From the NCBI GenBank assembly GCA_031178005.1, contig JAPSJV010000008.1:1-64000 (forward strand): a DNA stretch of 64,000 nucleotides, read 5' to 3'. This DNA comes from Pseudarthrobacter sp. GTDB taxonomy: Bacteria > Actinomycetota > Actinomycetes > Actinomycetales > Micrococcaceae. This document shows, piece after piece, positions 36,087 to 45,411 of the stretch. Each line of letters opens with the position of its first letter. Within the stretch, counting starts at the first letter, position 1. The notes beneath the pieces were generated by a model, which was given only the letters and a program-made list of their open reading frames with translations, was not told the origin of the DNA and did not search any database. The position numbers and the translations under genes were made by a program.

Positions 36087-39040
36087 AAGTCACCCGGTTC
36101 GCCGACGACCTCCTGAGCGGTTTCCAGGATGAGATGCTCGCAGCCCGGCAAAAGGACTGCCTCAGTCAGTGGCAAGACTGTACGCCCCGACGCAAACATG
36201 CCGGGGACGCTGTTGGTTGGCACGGGAACAGCATGCAAGATCCGCACCGTGACGTTCGTATAGCGCTTCCACCCTTCTGCCTGCTGGCAGTTCTCGAGAA
36301 CAACCACACGCAAGGAGAATGGAACCTCGCGCTCCCCAGCCGTTGTGAATCGGAGTTGGATAAGATCATTGGACGCTGTCAGGTCTTCGATCAGAACGTG
36401 TTCACCGATGCGCACGACATACTGGATTTTGCCGGTATTGCGCGGGTTGCGGTAGCGGTTGCTTACAGTGAGCGCAATCTCGACTGGGCCCGTTCCTTGA
36501 ACGCGAATGGTGCCTTGCTGCTCCATCCCTTGTCCTGCCCAGGGAGTAGGTGTCGGCAGAGAGGTCTGTACCGCGCGAGGAGAATCAAAACGCACGTTCA
36601 GGCGGCGCTCCGGGATGACCCGTAGCTTGGTCACGCTTGTCTCCATGGCTGTGAAGGCCGCTTTGACCACTGGAACCTTTGCCGCCGCTTGACTCTGCAC
36701 ACTGAACGATGGGCGCTCAGTTGGAATCCGATACACATCCTTGTTCTCCGGCTCGGCCGCGATCCGGCTGGCGGTTTCGCGCAGAGCCGCGACTGCCCGG
36801 CGTTCGAGATCCTGAACAAGAAGCACGGTTTCGCTGCGAGTCATTCCACCCAGCTCCAAAACCTGGCGCAGAACGGTGTCATAGTCAGCGGCAGGGTCGT
36901 CGATGTCAACGCAGAAGTCCGAGGCGCCGACTTCGTCATAGTGGCGACGCACTTTTGGATCGTAAGACAGCCCCATGACCGGCTTGCCGAGACGGTGAGC
37001 GATTAGAGCAGCGTGCAACCTCATGGCGATTAGCGAATCGACAACCGATAGCGCACCTACATACTCACTTAACCCAAAGTCCCCGCCGAGGACGACTGAA
37101 GGGATCTGCTGCGGAAGAGACGCACAGAACTGAGCCAGGCAGTTCTCGTCGTGTGAAGCCCCGAGCTGCATCGGCAATCCGACGATCGCGATCTTTCGCA
37201 CGGCCGCAAGCTTTTCAAGCGCTGCCATAAGCTGTCCATGCCAGCCAGCCCCATCGGCGGCCTTCCAGTGCCGCAGGTTCAGGCCGATCAAGGTGTAGCC
37301 CTGATCTTTAAGTGCGAGCAGCTCGTCGGGGACTGTTGCAGAACCGGAAGCCGCCGACAGATCGACGGCATATACCGTGTCCGGGCTTACCGCAACACTA
37401 CTGGAGGCTATGCCAATGTCCGTCAGAAGCTGCTTCGATTCTTCATCGCGCACGTTGATCGCAGCAGCTTTGGACGCCAGATCTTTGACGAGGAGACGTG
37501 CGTCCATGTCAGCGAGCGGACCGACACCGAGGCCAATCGTGTAGAAGGGTATATCGAGTAACTTTCCCATTGAAGGAAGGATCCCGAAGCCAGCTATTGA
37601 CATGGGCGCCCCGAGGAAGAAGCTGGCAATGCCGCCTGCGCGCTGAATCGTGTGGTCGTGCCACAGTCCGCCGCCGCCAACAACGACCGCCGACGCCGTG
37701 CGCAAGACCTGGGAGGCAGTATGGTGATCAGTCCGCTTGAATGCTTGGAGGCCGTGGCCCTTCTCTACCTGCAAAGCGTTCTCTGCTCCAACGAACACCT
37801 GGATCGAAGGATCCGCTTCAGCGAGGCGCTCGCTGATGGACCGGAGGATCATTTCGTCCCCGAGATTGTTGGCTCCGTAGAAGCCGGAAAGAATGATTTT
37901 CCGGGACCTAGGCAAGGACACGCTGAGAATTTTGCGCACCTCAAGGGAACGTATATCTCCCAACCACGGATTATCAGCTGCGTTCGAGTTGCGGATCGTC
38001 TCGAACAATTCCATCCATCTGTGCTCGTACAGGTGCGAATTGATAAGCCTCTTGAAGCCTGCAACCCGCATCTCGCCTAAACGGACCGGGTCGGTCAGCA
38101 ACTGCTGCAGTTTTTCTTCCAGATCGATTTCGTCGTCGTAGCCCAGGATTTCCTCGCCGTAGCTAAAGAACCGCTCCATCTCGCCAAAATTCTGAGTCGC
38201 CACGACAGCGCCTGCACCGATGGATTCGAAGACGCCGCATTTGATGTTGATATAGCCAGCCCGTGTCAGTGGAAAGTTCACATGAACACGGCCCATTTTC
38301 AATGCCTGAAGCGCCCTATCCCCGGCGACAACTTCGCTGCCTTCGAGTTCCCAACCCCGTCCGTAAGTCTTGACGTCAAGAGTCTTAGCGAGGTGGGTCA
38401 TGGTGTTGTTCCGGTCCGGCCGGCTGTTCGCATGTCCAAGGCAAATGACGTCTGCGGCAAATTCGGGTGCAGCGATGACTTCTTGAGTTACAAATCCGCG
38501 GTCGATGCCAAACGGGAAGTAGATCGTGTTCTTAACGCCTTGGTCCTTGTACATTGCCAAAGACAGTTCGGCATTGGTTGTGTGATAATCAAAAACGTGC
38601 GCATGGCCAACGATGCTCGGGAACACATCAGGATCGCTCAGGGTGATGCCGACCAAAACAATTCCGTTGGCCTTGAGGGCCGCCGCGTCGCTCTCAGTGA
38701 ATGTCAGGCCACCAGCACAGCAAATGATCATCTGCGGGCGGAAGTTCTCGACAAACGGACGGATTTTCGCGTAATCCACGAAAACCGGGCCGTTTCCGCC
38801 TGTTGCTCTGGACGGGTTGTTCGTCAGCTTATGCTTCGCCGTGTCCAGGTCGAGAACATGATGGCCTAGATTCCGGAGGCTGCGGGACATGGACGAAACG
38901 ATGTCGGTGGTGCCATTGATCGACCGTCCCAAGAACAGGATCCTCCAATGGAAACCCTGATCGAAAATCATTGTATCCAGTTCTTCGCGAAGTGCCTGGA
39001 TTTGCCGTTCGGCGGTGGAATCAATCTCAAAAGCAGTCAT
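36083..39040 (-). CDS. Glycosyltransferase / pyruvyltransferase-fold fusion protein
   Basis: A 985-residue cytosolic protein with three parts. Residues ~30-350 are a CgeB-like GT-B glycosyltransferase (WRILFLGRSINGTTD, VICLGHANSRPDRNN, KCGVFESIGAGAVVATQ). Residues ~380-705 are a polysaccharide pyruvyltransferase domain with GFYGANNLGDEMILRS, AVVVGGGGLWHDH, INVRDEESKQLL and the classical CsaB-type MRLHAALIAHRLGKPVMG followed by SYDPK. Residues ~790-985 are a beta-rich domain of unknown type (GPVEIALTVSNRYRNPRN, FSLRVVVLE). One chain could add a sugar and then ketalise it. It starts at ATG 39040, 74 bases after the previous gene, the largest gap in the operon, and overlaps the next gene by four bases. 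Confidence 0.82.
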   Translation of the reverse strand: MTAFEIDSTAERQIQALREELDTMIFDQGFHWRILFLGRSINGTTDIVSSMSRSLRNLGHHVLDLDTAKHKLTNNPSRATGGNGPVFVDYAKIRPFVENFRPQMIICCAGGLTFTESDAAALKANGIVLVGITLSDPDVFPSIVGHAHVFDYHTTNAELSLAMYKDQGVKNTIYFPFGIDRGFVTQEVIAAPEFAADVICLGHANSRPDRNNTMTHLAKTLDVKTYGRGWELEGSEVVAGDRALQALKMGRVHVNFPLTRAGYINIKCGVFESIGAGAVVATQNFGEMERFFSYGEEILGYDDEIDLEEKLQQLLTDPVRLGEMRVAGFKRLINSHLYEHRWMELFETIRNSNAADNPWLGDIRSLEVRKILSVSLPRSRKIILSGFYGANNLGDEMILRSISERLAEADPSIQVFVGAENALQVEKGHGLQAFKRTDHHTASQVLRTASAVVVGGGGLWHDHTIQRAGGIASFFLGAPMSIAGFGILPSMGKLLDIPFYTIGLGVGPLADMDARLLVKDLASKAAAINVRDEESKQLLTDIGIASSSVAVSPDTVYAVDLSAASGSATVPDELLALKDQGYTLIGLNLRHWKAADGAGWHGQLMAALEKLAAVRKIAIVGLPMQLGASHDENCLAQFCASLPQQIPSVVLGGDFGLSEYVGALSVVDSLIAMRLHAALIAHRLGKPVMGLSYDPKVRRHYDEVGASDFCVDIDDPAADYDTVLRQVLELGGMTRSETVLLVQDLERRAVAALRETASRIAAEPENKDVYRIPTERPSFSVQSQAAAKVPVVKAAFTAMETSVTKLRVIPERRLNVRFDSPRAVQTSLPTPTPWAGQGMEQQGTIRVQGTGPVEIALTVSNRYRNPRNTGKIQYVVRIGEHVLIEDLTASNDLIQLRFTTAGEREVPFSLRVVVLENCQQAEGWKRYTNVTVRILHAVPVPTNSVPGMFASGRTVLPLTEAVLLPGCEHLILETAQEVVGEPGDL

Positions 39041-39114
39041 TACGTGCCCTTACTTGGTAAATTCTCTGTCAGGGAAAATATTGCCGGAGCGCTAGCGCCC
39101 GACGGCGTGGATCC

Positions 39115-40323
39115 CTAGGGAATCTTGGCTTCAGTCGGAATTGTGGACGCGTTGCCGGCTTGGAGTCTCCGCCTCAAAGACCTCGCGAAAGTTGTACTGA
39201 CAGATTGCGGAGTCAGCTGGTTTGCAAAGAGCGAGGCTGCGTCTCTGGCATGCTCCGTGCGGAGCCTTTGTGCCCGCTGAAGGCCAACACGGATGCCGGC
39301 GGGCGAAGCGTCCGGGAGAAATTCCGCAAACGCTGGATCCAGAATTTCGGGCAACGAACCTTGCCGGCTTGCAATTACTGGTAGTCCAAACGATGCCCCC
39401 AGAAGAGCCGCCCCACTGTTCAACGACCGGAGATATGGGACGACCGCAAAGTCAGCTGCATTCATGTAGTACTGGACAAGTCCTGCGGGAATCTTCCTGT
39501 CATCAACCAGAACGTTTGGATGTCGCTTGCATGTCCGGAGAAATTCGGCGATCTCCTCAGACCCGTCTGGCTCGCCAGCAATTATGAGTTTGTGAGAGGC
39601 ACCGGCGTGCGCGACAAATTCACCGAATCCGGTAAGAAATTCCTGGAGTCCCTTATACGGCTTCAGTGCACCCAGAATAACGTAGACAGTATCGTCGCGG
39701 CGGAGGCCCAGTGTTACCCGCGCTTCATGTCGGCCAACGTAGTTTTCGTAGGCTCCAATGTAGCTTGGGTGGGGAGCCATCAGGATTCGTTCCGCGTTTA
39801 GTTCCAGGAGCCCAGACATGGATTCGGCCGCCCCGTGTGACATGGTATGGATAACATCGCTCGAGTCGGCGATAAAGGACTGCAGTTCGATTTCTTCATC
39901 AATAAATGTCGCATCGTGCGGAAGCAGGTTATGGACGGTCCAAACCAGTTGCCCGCCCGATTCTTTGAACTGGCCCAGCTGATCTTGAAATTCTGCCAGT
40001 CGGTCGCGGGCTTCCCTTCGGGTCGAAGCTCCTGCCAGCACGGTGGAGTGCCAATGCAAATGTACTGCGACCGTGGAGGCGTAATCTTTGAGTGCGATCA
40101 ATTTATCAAACTTGTTCGCCTTCGCCACCGGCGTGAGCGCAAACCCCTCGTCCCAGAACGCACTGTAGAGCAGTCCTTGGAAGGGGTTCATTCGGGCAAC
40201 CGGCGTATAGCCGAATAGAATCGATTCCTCGTGCTCCAAAGATTCTAAGTACTTTAGTGCTCCTAGACCTTCGTTGAGCGGGGAACCTTCTTCGTCTCTG
40301 AACCCTGCGAAATGCAGCTTCAT
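39115..40323 (-). CDS. Glycosyltransferase, GT4-like
   Basis: A 402-residue GT-B glycosyltransferase. The N-terminal half has LHLHWHSTV-type acceptor-side residues (VAVHLHWHSTVLAG) and LVWTVHNLLPHDA. The C-terminal half has the nucleotide-sugar-binding LGALKPYKGLQEFLTGF, LIIAGEPDGSEEI and the E-x7-E-like GAALLGASFGLPVIASRQGSLPEIL. ATG 40323 (MKLHFAGFRDEEG) is preferred over 40404, since the latter lies inside the previous gene; the gap is then two bases. Donor and linkage are unknown. Confidence 0.85.
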   Translation of the reverse strand: MKLHFAGFRDEEGSPLNEGLGALKYLESLEHEESILFGYTPVARMNPFQGLLYSAFWDEGFALTPVAKANKFDKLIALKDYASTVAVHLHWHSTVLAGASTRREARDRLAEFQDQLGQFKESGGQLVWTVHNLLPHDATFIDEEIELQSFIADSSDVIHTMSHGAAESMSGLLELNAERILMAPHPSYIGAYENYVGRHEARVTLGLRRDDTVYVILGALKPYKGLQEFLTGFGEFVAHAGASHKLIIAGEPDGSEEIAEFLRTCKRHPNVLVDDRKIPAGLVQYYMNAADFAVVPYLRSLNSGAALLGASFGLPVIASRQGSLPEILDPAFAEFLPDASPAGIRVGLQRAQRLRTEHARDAASLFANQLTPQSVSTTFARSLRRRLQAGNASTIPTEAKIP

Positions 40324-40325
40324 TC

Positions 40326-42245
40326 TCAACCAACTTTCTGGGGACCCGGAGTGTACTGCACACTGGCGAAGACTTCCTCGTAGATCGGACCATTCATCGC
40401 CCACTGCCGGTTGGCCCTTAGCCAGGCAATGCCGGAAGCAGCGAGGCGTTCTCTTTCACTCGGGGCATCTGCCAAGAGCTCGATAAGATCTGCCAGCGCC
40501 TCAGCATCACCGGCTTCGTAGACGAGTCCACGAGCAGGCGGTGCGAGGATCTCGCGGAGGGCAGGCAGATCGCTAGCGATAACCGGGCGACGCATCGCCA
40601 TCGCTTCGTACGGTTTCAACGGCGTGACGTATTTCGATGCCCGCTCACGAATCCGGGGGACGACGAATGCATCTATGAGTGCATAGTGGCCTGAGATTTC
40701 GCTGTGGTCGACGGAGCCAGTAAAAATTACCGAGTCGCCGACTCCAGACTTCAAAGCAAGGTCCTGCAGAAGCTGATAGCGCCGTCCTGATCCAACTAAC
40801 ACGCATTGGAAGTCGCGCCCACGCGTCTTGAGGACCTTCGCCGCCTCAATGAGCGTCTCCTGCGATTCCCGCTGGTGGTCCATGTTCGAGACGTATCCGA
40901 ACGTGAATCCCTTGATTCCATAGGCTGCCCGAAGTTCCGACGCGTCTATATTCGGGTCGAACTTACCGATATCTACCCCGTTCGGGACCACGGTTACTTT
41001 TTCGGATGGAATGCCTCGGCTGACGATTTCATCTTTCATTGCTTCGCCAATCGTCAATACGTGGTCCGCCTGTCGCATGCAAAGTTCTTCGACGGCCATT
41101 CGGCGGACAAAGATTTCACTTTGCTCCTCGACCGCGGTCTCGCCGGTCCATGTCCCTTCGAAGAAGGAGCGGACCTCGTACACGAGTGGCAGTTTTGTCT
41201 TTTCCTTGAGGGCAAGGCCCACTAACGCAGTTTCATATCCGCGGCGCCCCGAGCTTGCGTGGAGCACAGCTGGTCGGATCTCCTTCACTTTCTGGTAGGC
41301 CGCCCACGCAAAGTCTTCAAGCCACTGATCGATTGCTACAGGTTTGTAGTCGGGACCGAGATCCAAGCGGTGGTGTTCGATCCCATCAATGTCTTCCTTC
41401 TCGGGGAAATCCTCAACGCCGTCTACCCGGGGGAAGCCGAGCTCCGTAAGGATGACTGGCTTCAGTCCGACGGACAGCTCAGACACGAAGTTGCTGTGGC
41501 TCCGTGACGTGAATCCGTTCGAGTGATAGGGGCGGCTCTCCTTGACAAGGTGAAGTATGGTCTTGGCGTCGACCGGTTCTACAATGGTCACCGGGCCGGG
41601 GATCCGAGGAATCCAACCCGAAATTTCGTGCAGACGTCCTTCGACCTGCCGAATGGCACGGGGATTTTTTTCCTTTTTGAGCGCTTCTAGCTTGTGGGTG
41701 TAATCGAGCACTTCGGAAAGGTTGCCCTTATTAACTGCAAGTCGTCTGCACAGTTCAAGGAATTCCCTGTTGTTCCGCCGCGAGGGCTCCATTGCTTTCG
41801 CCCAAACGGTGGCTAGCAGATATTCCGACTTGGAAGTGTTGGCTCTCAGAGGTCCGTAACCGAGGAACTCTGAAGAGACGGGCCGCAAGTCAAGCCGCGC
41901 AAGGGCTGCCCCAGGCCTAAGAGGGGCGTCGGCCTTGCGGCCCTTGGTGGCTATCCAAAAACGGATCCTCAAATACTGCAGCAGATCAATGAGATTGGCT
42001 GCGTAACGCTCTTTGGCTTTGGATACTCTGAGGTCGTAGGCGTCTCGACGCAACTTCCGCAGTTCTCGAGGCGTTCGCACAGCTGCCTTGACTTGTTCCA
42101 ACAGGTCCGTATGCTTGCCCGTGATGCTCGCCAGTTCGGCATGCACTCTGTCCAATTCGGCGAGTGCGGATACAAGGACCAGACTGTCGGAATAGTCTTG
42201 CCAGCCGGCAATTCCCGTCAGTGGCAGGGAGTCGGTCCGTCTCAT
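40326..42245 (-). CDS. Glycosyltransferase family 4 with N-terminal helical extension
   Basis: Residues ~30-210 are charged, mostly helical and unlike a catalytic fold (LAELDRVHAELASITGKHTD). Residues ~225-630 are a GT4 enzyme: ILHLVKESRPYHSNGFTSRSH, LVYEVRSFFEGTWTG, LTIGEAMKDEIVSRG, VVPNGVDIGKFDP, GYVSNMDHQRESQETLIEA and SKYVTPLKPYEAMAMRRPVIASDL with the donor-binding Glu. The YHSNGFTSRSH opening is shared with the 47184-48932 gene (HTTSGYAQRSH), so the two are related. The ATG overlaps the wecC stop by four bases. The extension may mediate complex formation; this is inference. Confidence 0.85.
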   Translation of the reverse strand: MRRTDSLPLTGIAGWQDYSDSLVLVSALAELDRVHAELASITGKHTDLLEQVKAAVRTPRELRKLRRDAYDLRVSKAKERYAANLIDLLQYLRIRFWIATKGRKADAPLRPGAALARLDLRPVSSEFLGYGPLRANTSKSEYLLATVWAKAMEPSRRNNREFLELCRRLAVNKGNLSEVLDYTHKLEALKKEKNPRAIRQVEGRLHEISGWIPRIPGPVTIVEPVDAKTILHLVKESRPYHSNGFTSRSHSNFVSELSVGLKPVILTELGFPRVDGVEDFPEKEDIDGIEHHRLDLGPDYKPVAIDQWLEDFAWAAYQKVKEIRPAVLHASSGRRGYETALVGLALKEKTKLPLVYEVRSFFEGTWTGETAVEEQSEIFVRRMAVEELCMRQADHVLTIGEAMKDEIVSRGIPSEKVTVVPNGVDIGKFDPNIDASELRAAYGIKGFTFGYVSNMDHQRESQETLIEAAKVLKTRGRDFQCVLVGSGRRYQLLQDLALKSGVGDSVIFTGSVDHSEISGHYALIDAFVVPRIRERASKYVTPLKPYEAMAMRRPVIASDLPALREILAPPARGLVYEAGDAEALADLIELLADAPSERERLAASGIAWLRANRQWAMNGPIYEEVFASVQYTPGPQKVG

Positions 42246-43492
42246 CTCGAGAGAACTCCACGGATGTCCAGGAAAGTTTGTTCGTCCAATCGCGCGCCGA
42301 TGTCCAGGAATTCGTGGTGATCGACGAGGAGTACGACGACGGCGGAGGTGGCCAAAGCCTCTTCAAGTGTCACCAGTGAAATGTTCGGTTGAGCTGCCAG
42401 GGATGCCGGCAGTTCACTAATGTGTGGCTCCACAGCGCGGACTAACACGTTCGGCAACAGCTCTGCGATAGTACGCGTGATCTCAACGGATGGGGACTCG
42501 CGCAAGTCATCGATATTCGGCTTGAAGGATAGCCCCATAATTGCGACGTCGGCGCCGGCTTCGGCCTGGGCAACCGCTTCCAAAACTTTCTCCACGACCC
42601 ATACCGGCTTAGCATCGTTCACTTCGCGGGCTGTTCGGATAATCCTGGAATTCTCCGGGTCCGCATCCACGATGAACCAAGGGTCCACTGCAATGCAATG
42701 GCCTCCGACTCCCGGCCCAGGCTGAAGAATATTTACACGGGGGTGGTGGTTCGCAAGACGGATGAGTTCCCATACGTCCACACCGAGCTTGTCACTGATC
42801 ACAGACAGCTCATTGGCGAACGCAATATTGACGTCTCGGAAGGAGTTTTCGACGAGCTTGGCCATCTCAGCCGTTACGTCATCTGTGAGGAGAATCTCTC
42901 CTTGGCAGAAGACGGAGTAGAGCTCCTTGGCCCGTTCGGCGGCGCGGGTAGTGACGCCGCCCACAATCCGGTCATTCGTGACCAATTCGATCATTACACG
43001 ACCGGGAAGAACGCGCTCGGGACAGTGCGCGACGTCGATTGTCGGCTTCCCGCCTTCGCCGTTAAGCGATAGGTCCGGACGAAGTCCAAGAATCACATCA
43101 GCCATATAACGGGTTGCACGGGGCGGCGAAGTCGATTCGAGAATGATAAGCTCACCCCCCTGCAACTGGGGGGCGATGCCTTTGGCGGCAGCCTCGATGT
43201 AGCTAAGATCCGCTGATCGCTCTGCATTAAAAGGAGTCGGGACAGCGACAATATAGGCATCGGCACTTGGCGTATCCAGGGAAGCCTTGAGACGTCCTTG
43301 GCTGACAGCGCCTGTCACGTGCACCGCGAGATCGGGCTCAACGAAGGGAACCTCGCCGCGGTTGACCGCCTCGATTGTCTTTTCGTTGACGTCAACGCCG
43401 ACGACGTTTAGGCCGTTGGTGGCGAGTATGGCTGCCGTAGGGAGGCCGATGTAGCCAAGTCCGATGACTGCCACTGTTGCGATGTTGTCCAT
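42242..43492 (-). CDS. wecC: UDP-N-acetyl-D-mannosaminuronic acid dehydrogenase
   Basis: WecC oxidises UDP-ManNAc twice with NAD+ to UDP-ManNAcA. The 416 residues contain the Rossmann motif VAVIGLGYIGLPTAAIL, AYIVAVPTPF, LESTSPPRATR, EMAKLVENSFRDVNIAFANE with the catalytic Lys/Asn, and GPGVGGHCIAVDPWF with the catalytic Cys. IMGLSFKPNIDDLRESPS and a short C-terminal NAD half follow. The ManNAc type is preferred over UDP-glucose dehydrogenase because of overall likeness to WecC and the presence of wecB in the same island. It starts at ATG 43492, 11 bases after the upstream glycosyltransferase. Confidence 0.93.
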   Translation of the reverse strand: MDNIATVAVIGLGYIGLPTAAILATNGLNVVGVDVNEKTIEAVNRGEVPFVEPDLAVHVTGAVSQGRLKASLDTPSADAYIVAVPTPFNAERSADLSYIEAAAKGIAPQLQGGELIILESTSPPRATRYMADVILGLRPDLSLNGEGGKPTIDVAHCPERVLPGRVMIELVTNDRIVGGVTTRAAERAKELYSVFCQGEILLTDDVTAEMAKLVENSFRDVNIAFANELSVISDKLGVDVWELIRLANHHPRVNILQPGPGVGGHCIAVDPWFIVDADPENSRIIRTAREVNDAKPVWVVEKVLEAVAQAEAGADVAIMGLSFKPNIDDLRESPSVEITRTIAELLPNVLVRAVEPHISELPASLAAQPNISLVTLEEALATSAVVVLLVDHHEFLDIGARLDEQTFLDIRGVLSR

Positions 43493-43503
43493 GATTTGTC
43501 TCT

Positions 43504-45411
43504 CTAAACCGTTACGTGTGCGATCGGATCGCCGAAAAGATTGATAACACCTGAAGCCATGAGTTCCTCGTCTGCAATATCCCAGGTATGACCACGCCCG
43601 GATCGCATCTGACAGAAATTGAATCGATCTGCCGAATAAATGGATCCTCCTTGTCGGACAACGGATTCGAGAAATGCCGTGTCTTCGCCTCTGCCAACAT
43701 CAGGGAATGGGTTCGACTCAAAAATCCCACGCAGTCCTGTTATCGTCGGACCTGCAACCATGTGGCTAAAGCGGTGCTCCTTGTGCGCCGAACGAAGCAT
43801 TGTTGCCTGGCGGCTGACGAAGTGCATGTAGTGTGCCTGCTTCCCTACAACCGTCGCCCGCGAGAAGTCCAGCGCGTGCAGTAGATCTCGCATGTAATCG
43901 GCCCCATAGAAATCGTCATCATCCATCTTAGTTAGGGCAGTTCCGCTGGACGCTCTGACGCCGCGGTTCAGGCACTCCCCCAGGCTCACATCTCTACCGG
44001 CTGCAAGCAAGACGACGCTGTCGATCCCCGACTCTGCGGCCAGACTCCGAATTCTGGCACCATCGGCTTCAAAGCCATGTGTGATGAGGACAAGTTCCAT
44101 GTCGACGTCAGATTGTCGTCCCACGGACTCAAACAAGTGCTCCAGCTGCGACGGCCTGATGGTGCTTACGATTGCGCTGACGCTGGGCAAGCCCAGTTTC
44201 ACGGATCGCTCGGGGAGTACTGCATTCACAACCTGTTCCGCGCGGTGCGAGTAAGTATGTTCTCGCCAGATGCGCCGTTGGGCTTTATGCACAGCTCTCT
44301 GATGAACTTCCGGGCTACTGGCTAACATGCGAATTTGGGAAGCTGCCTGTTTCCTCGAACTTGCAACAAACACTTCATCTTGGGGAAAGAACTCTGAGAC
44401 TGCCACCGACGGCGCACTCACCACCGCTGCTCCGCATGCAGAGATCTCAAAGATGCGGCGGGCACACATAGTCGGAGAGTCAGTCACTGAATTTACATTC
44501 AAGAAAACCTTGTACGCCCTATACGCCGTCAGCATCTGGGGATAACTTAAGCTACCGACCACCTTGGAAGCAAGGCCTGCCGGGAACTGGTATTCAGCAT
44601 TTCCTCCGAGCATCCGGGAAAAAATCTCAAGCCCGCTTGCTGATTGGAGTTCTGCATCAATGGCGCCGCCAAGCAGCATCTCCAGTTGTCGACGACGGTC
44701 GGGATACTTGTGGGCAAAATACATACCGGCGAAGGCTGCTTCCCGGCTATGGAAACCATGGCCAGGGCGAATCGGGTGATGAATCGCGGGCTGAGCGGCA
44801 AAAGGCAGTACATCGACCCGATCGTGTCCTAGCTGCTCCCGATATTTAGGTAGCATATTCACATCGCTAGTGAAGACCACGTCGAATAGCTTGGCTGCGG
44901 GCAGAAAATCTTCAAAATGCGGGGGATCTTCCTTGTTCCAGAAAACGCTGGGTATTCCGGTCGATTGACAATGCTCCATGAATTCTACGAAGTCTGCCTT
45001 CGGTCCGGATTCACCCGTCAGTTGAAACTGCCACGAACCACCATTACCCTTCCAAGCCGACTCCACGAAAACGAAGTCAACTCGGGAGACGGCCAGTTGC
45101 TGACGCCACCTACGGCGATCGAGCGGCACGATGTCCCACTCATATGCGAAGGCAAGCGATGAAAAGTCGTCAAGGATGACAGCGACCCTAAGATCCATGC
45201 GCCGAGGTTCAAAGACAGGAAGCTCGAATGGTTTGAACGAAAGTCGGCGGCGTCTTCCCCTCCCGCTCCATCCGCCTTCGGCGCCACGGATATTCTGCGG
45301 AATGAGTACCCCAGCTTCCGCTTTCCGCCGATGATGCCATTGAACCAACTGCTCGGGGCCTCCCTTACGCAGATGCCAGAAAGCGGCCCTCAGCTCGGTA
45401 AATCCCCTCAT
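43504..45411 (-). CDS. Two-domain glycosyltransferase (CgeB-like GT-B plus GT2)
   Basis: The 635-residue protein joins two catalytic folds. Residues ~70-400 resemble CgeB/DUF3880 glycosyltransferases (RVAVILDDFSSLAFAYEW, SVFWNKEDPPHFEDFLP, RRIFEISACGAAVVSAPS). Residues ~410-630 are a GT-A family 2 domain (SAIVSTIRPSQLEHLFESV) with the metal-binding ALTKMDDDDFYGADYM and the catalytic-base region FPDVGRGEDTAFLESV. Two domains could lay down alternating residues of a repeat unit. ATG at 45411 overlaps the ABC ATPase stop by four bases. Confidence 0.85.
   Translation of the reverse strand: MRGFTELRAAFWHLRKGGPEQLVQWHHRRKAEAGVLIPQNIRGAEGGWSGRGRRRRLSFKPFELPVFEPRRMDLRVAVILDDFSSLAFAYEWDIVPLDRRRWRQQLAVSRVDFVFVESAWKGNGGSWQFQLTGESGPKADFVEFMEHCQSTGIPSVFWNKEDPPHFEDFLPAAKLFDVVFTSDVNMLPKYREQLGHDRVDVLPFAAQPAIHHPIRPGHGFHSREAAFAGMYFAHKYPDRRRQLEMLLGGAIDAELQSASGLEIFSRMLGGNAEYQFPAGLASKVVGSLSYPQMLTAYRAYKVFLNVNSVTDSPTMCARRIFEISACGAAVVSAPSVAVSEFFPQDEVFVASSRKQAASQIRMLASSPEVHQRAVHKAQRRIWREHTYSHRAEQVVNAVLPERSVKLGLPSVSAIVSTIRPSQLEHLFESVGRQSDVDMELVLITHGFEADGARIRSLAAESGIDSVVLLAAGRDVSLGECLNRGVRASSGTALTKMDDDDFYGADYMRDLLHALDFSRATVVGKQAHYMHFVSRQATMLRSAHKEHRFSHMVAGPTITGLRGIFESNPFPDVGRGEDTAFLESVVRQGGSIYSADRFNFCQMRSGRGHTWDIADEELMASGVINLFGDPIAHVTV

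Noticed and set aside
39041..39114. GCGCTAGCGC palindrome (39089-39098) in the largest intra-operon gap
   Set aside because: Ten bases of self-complementarity without a loop is too little to call an attenuator or terminator.
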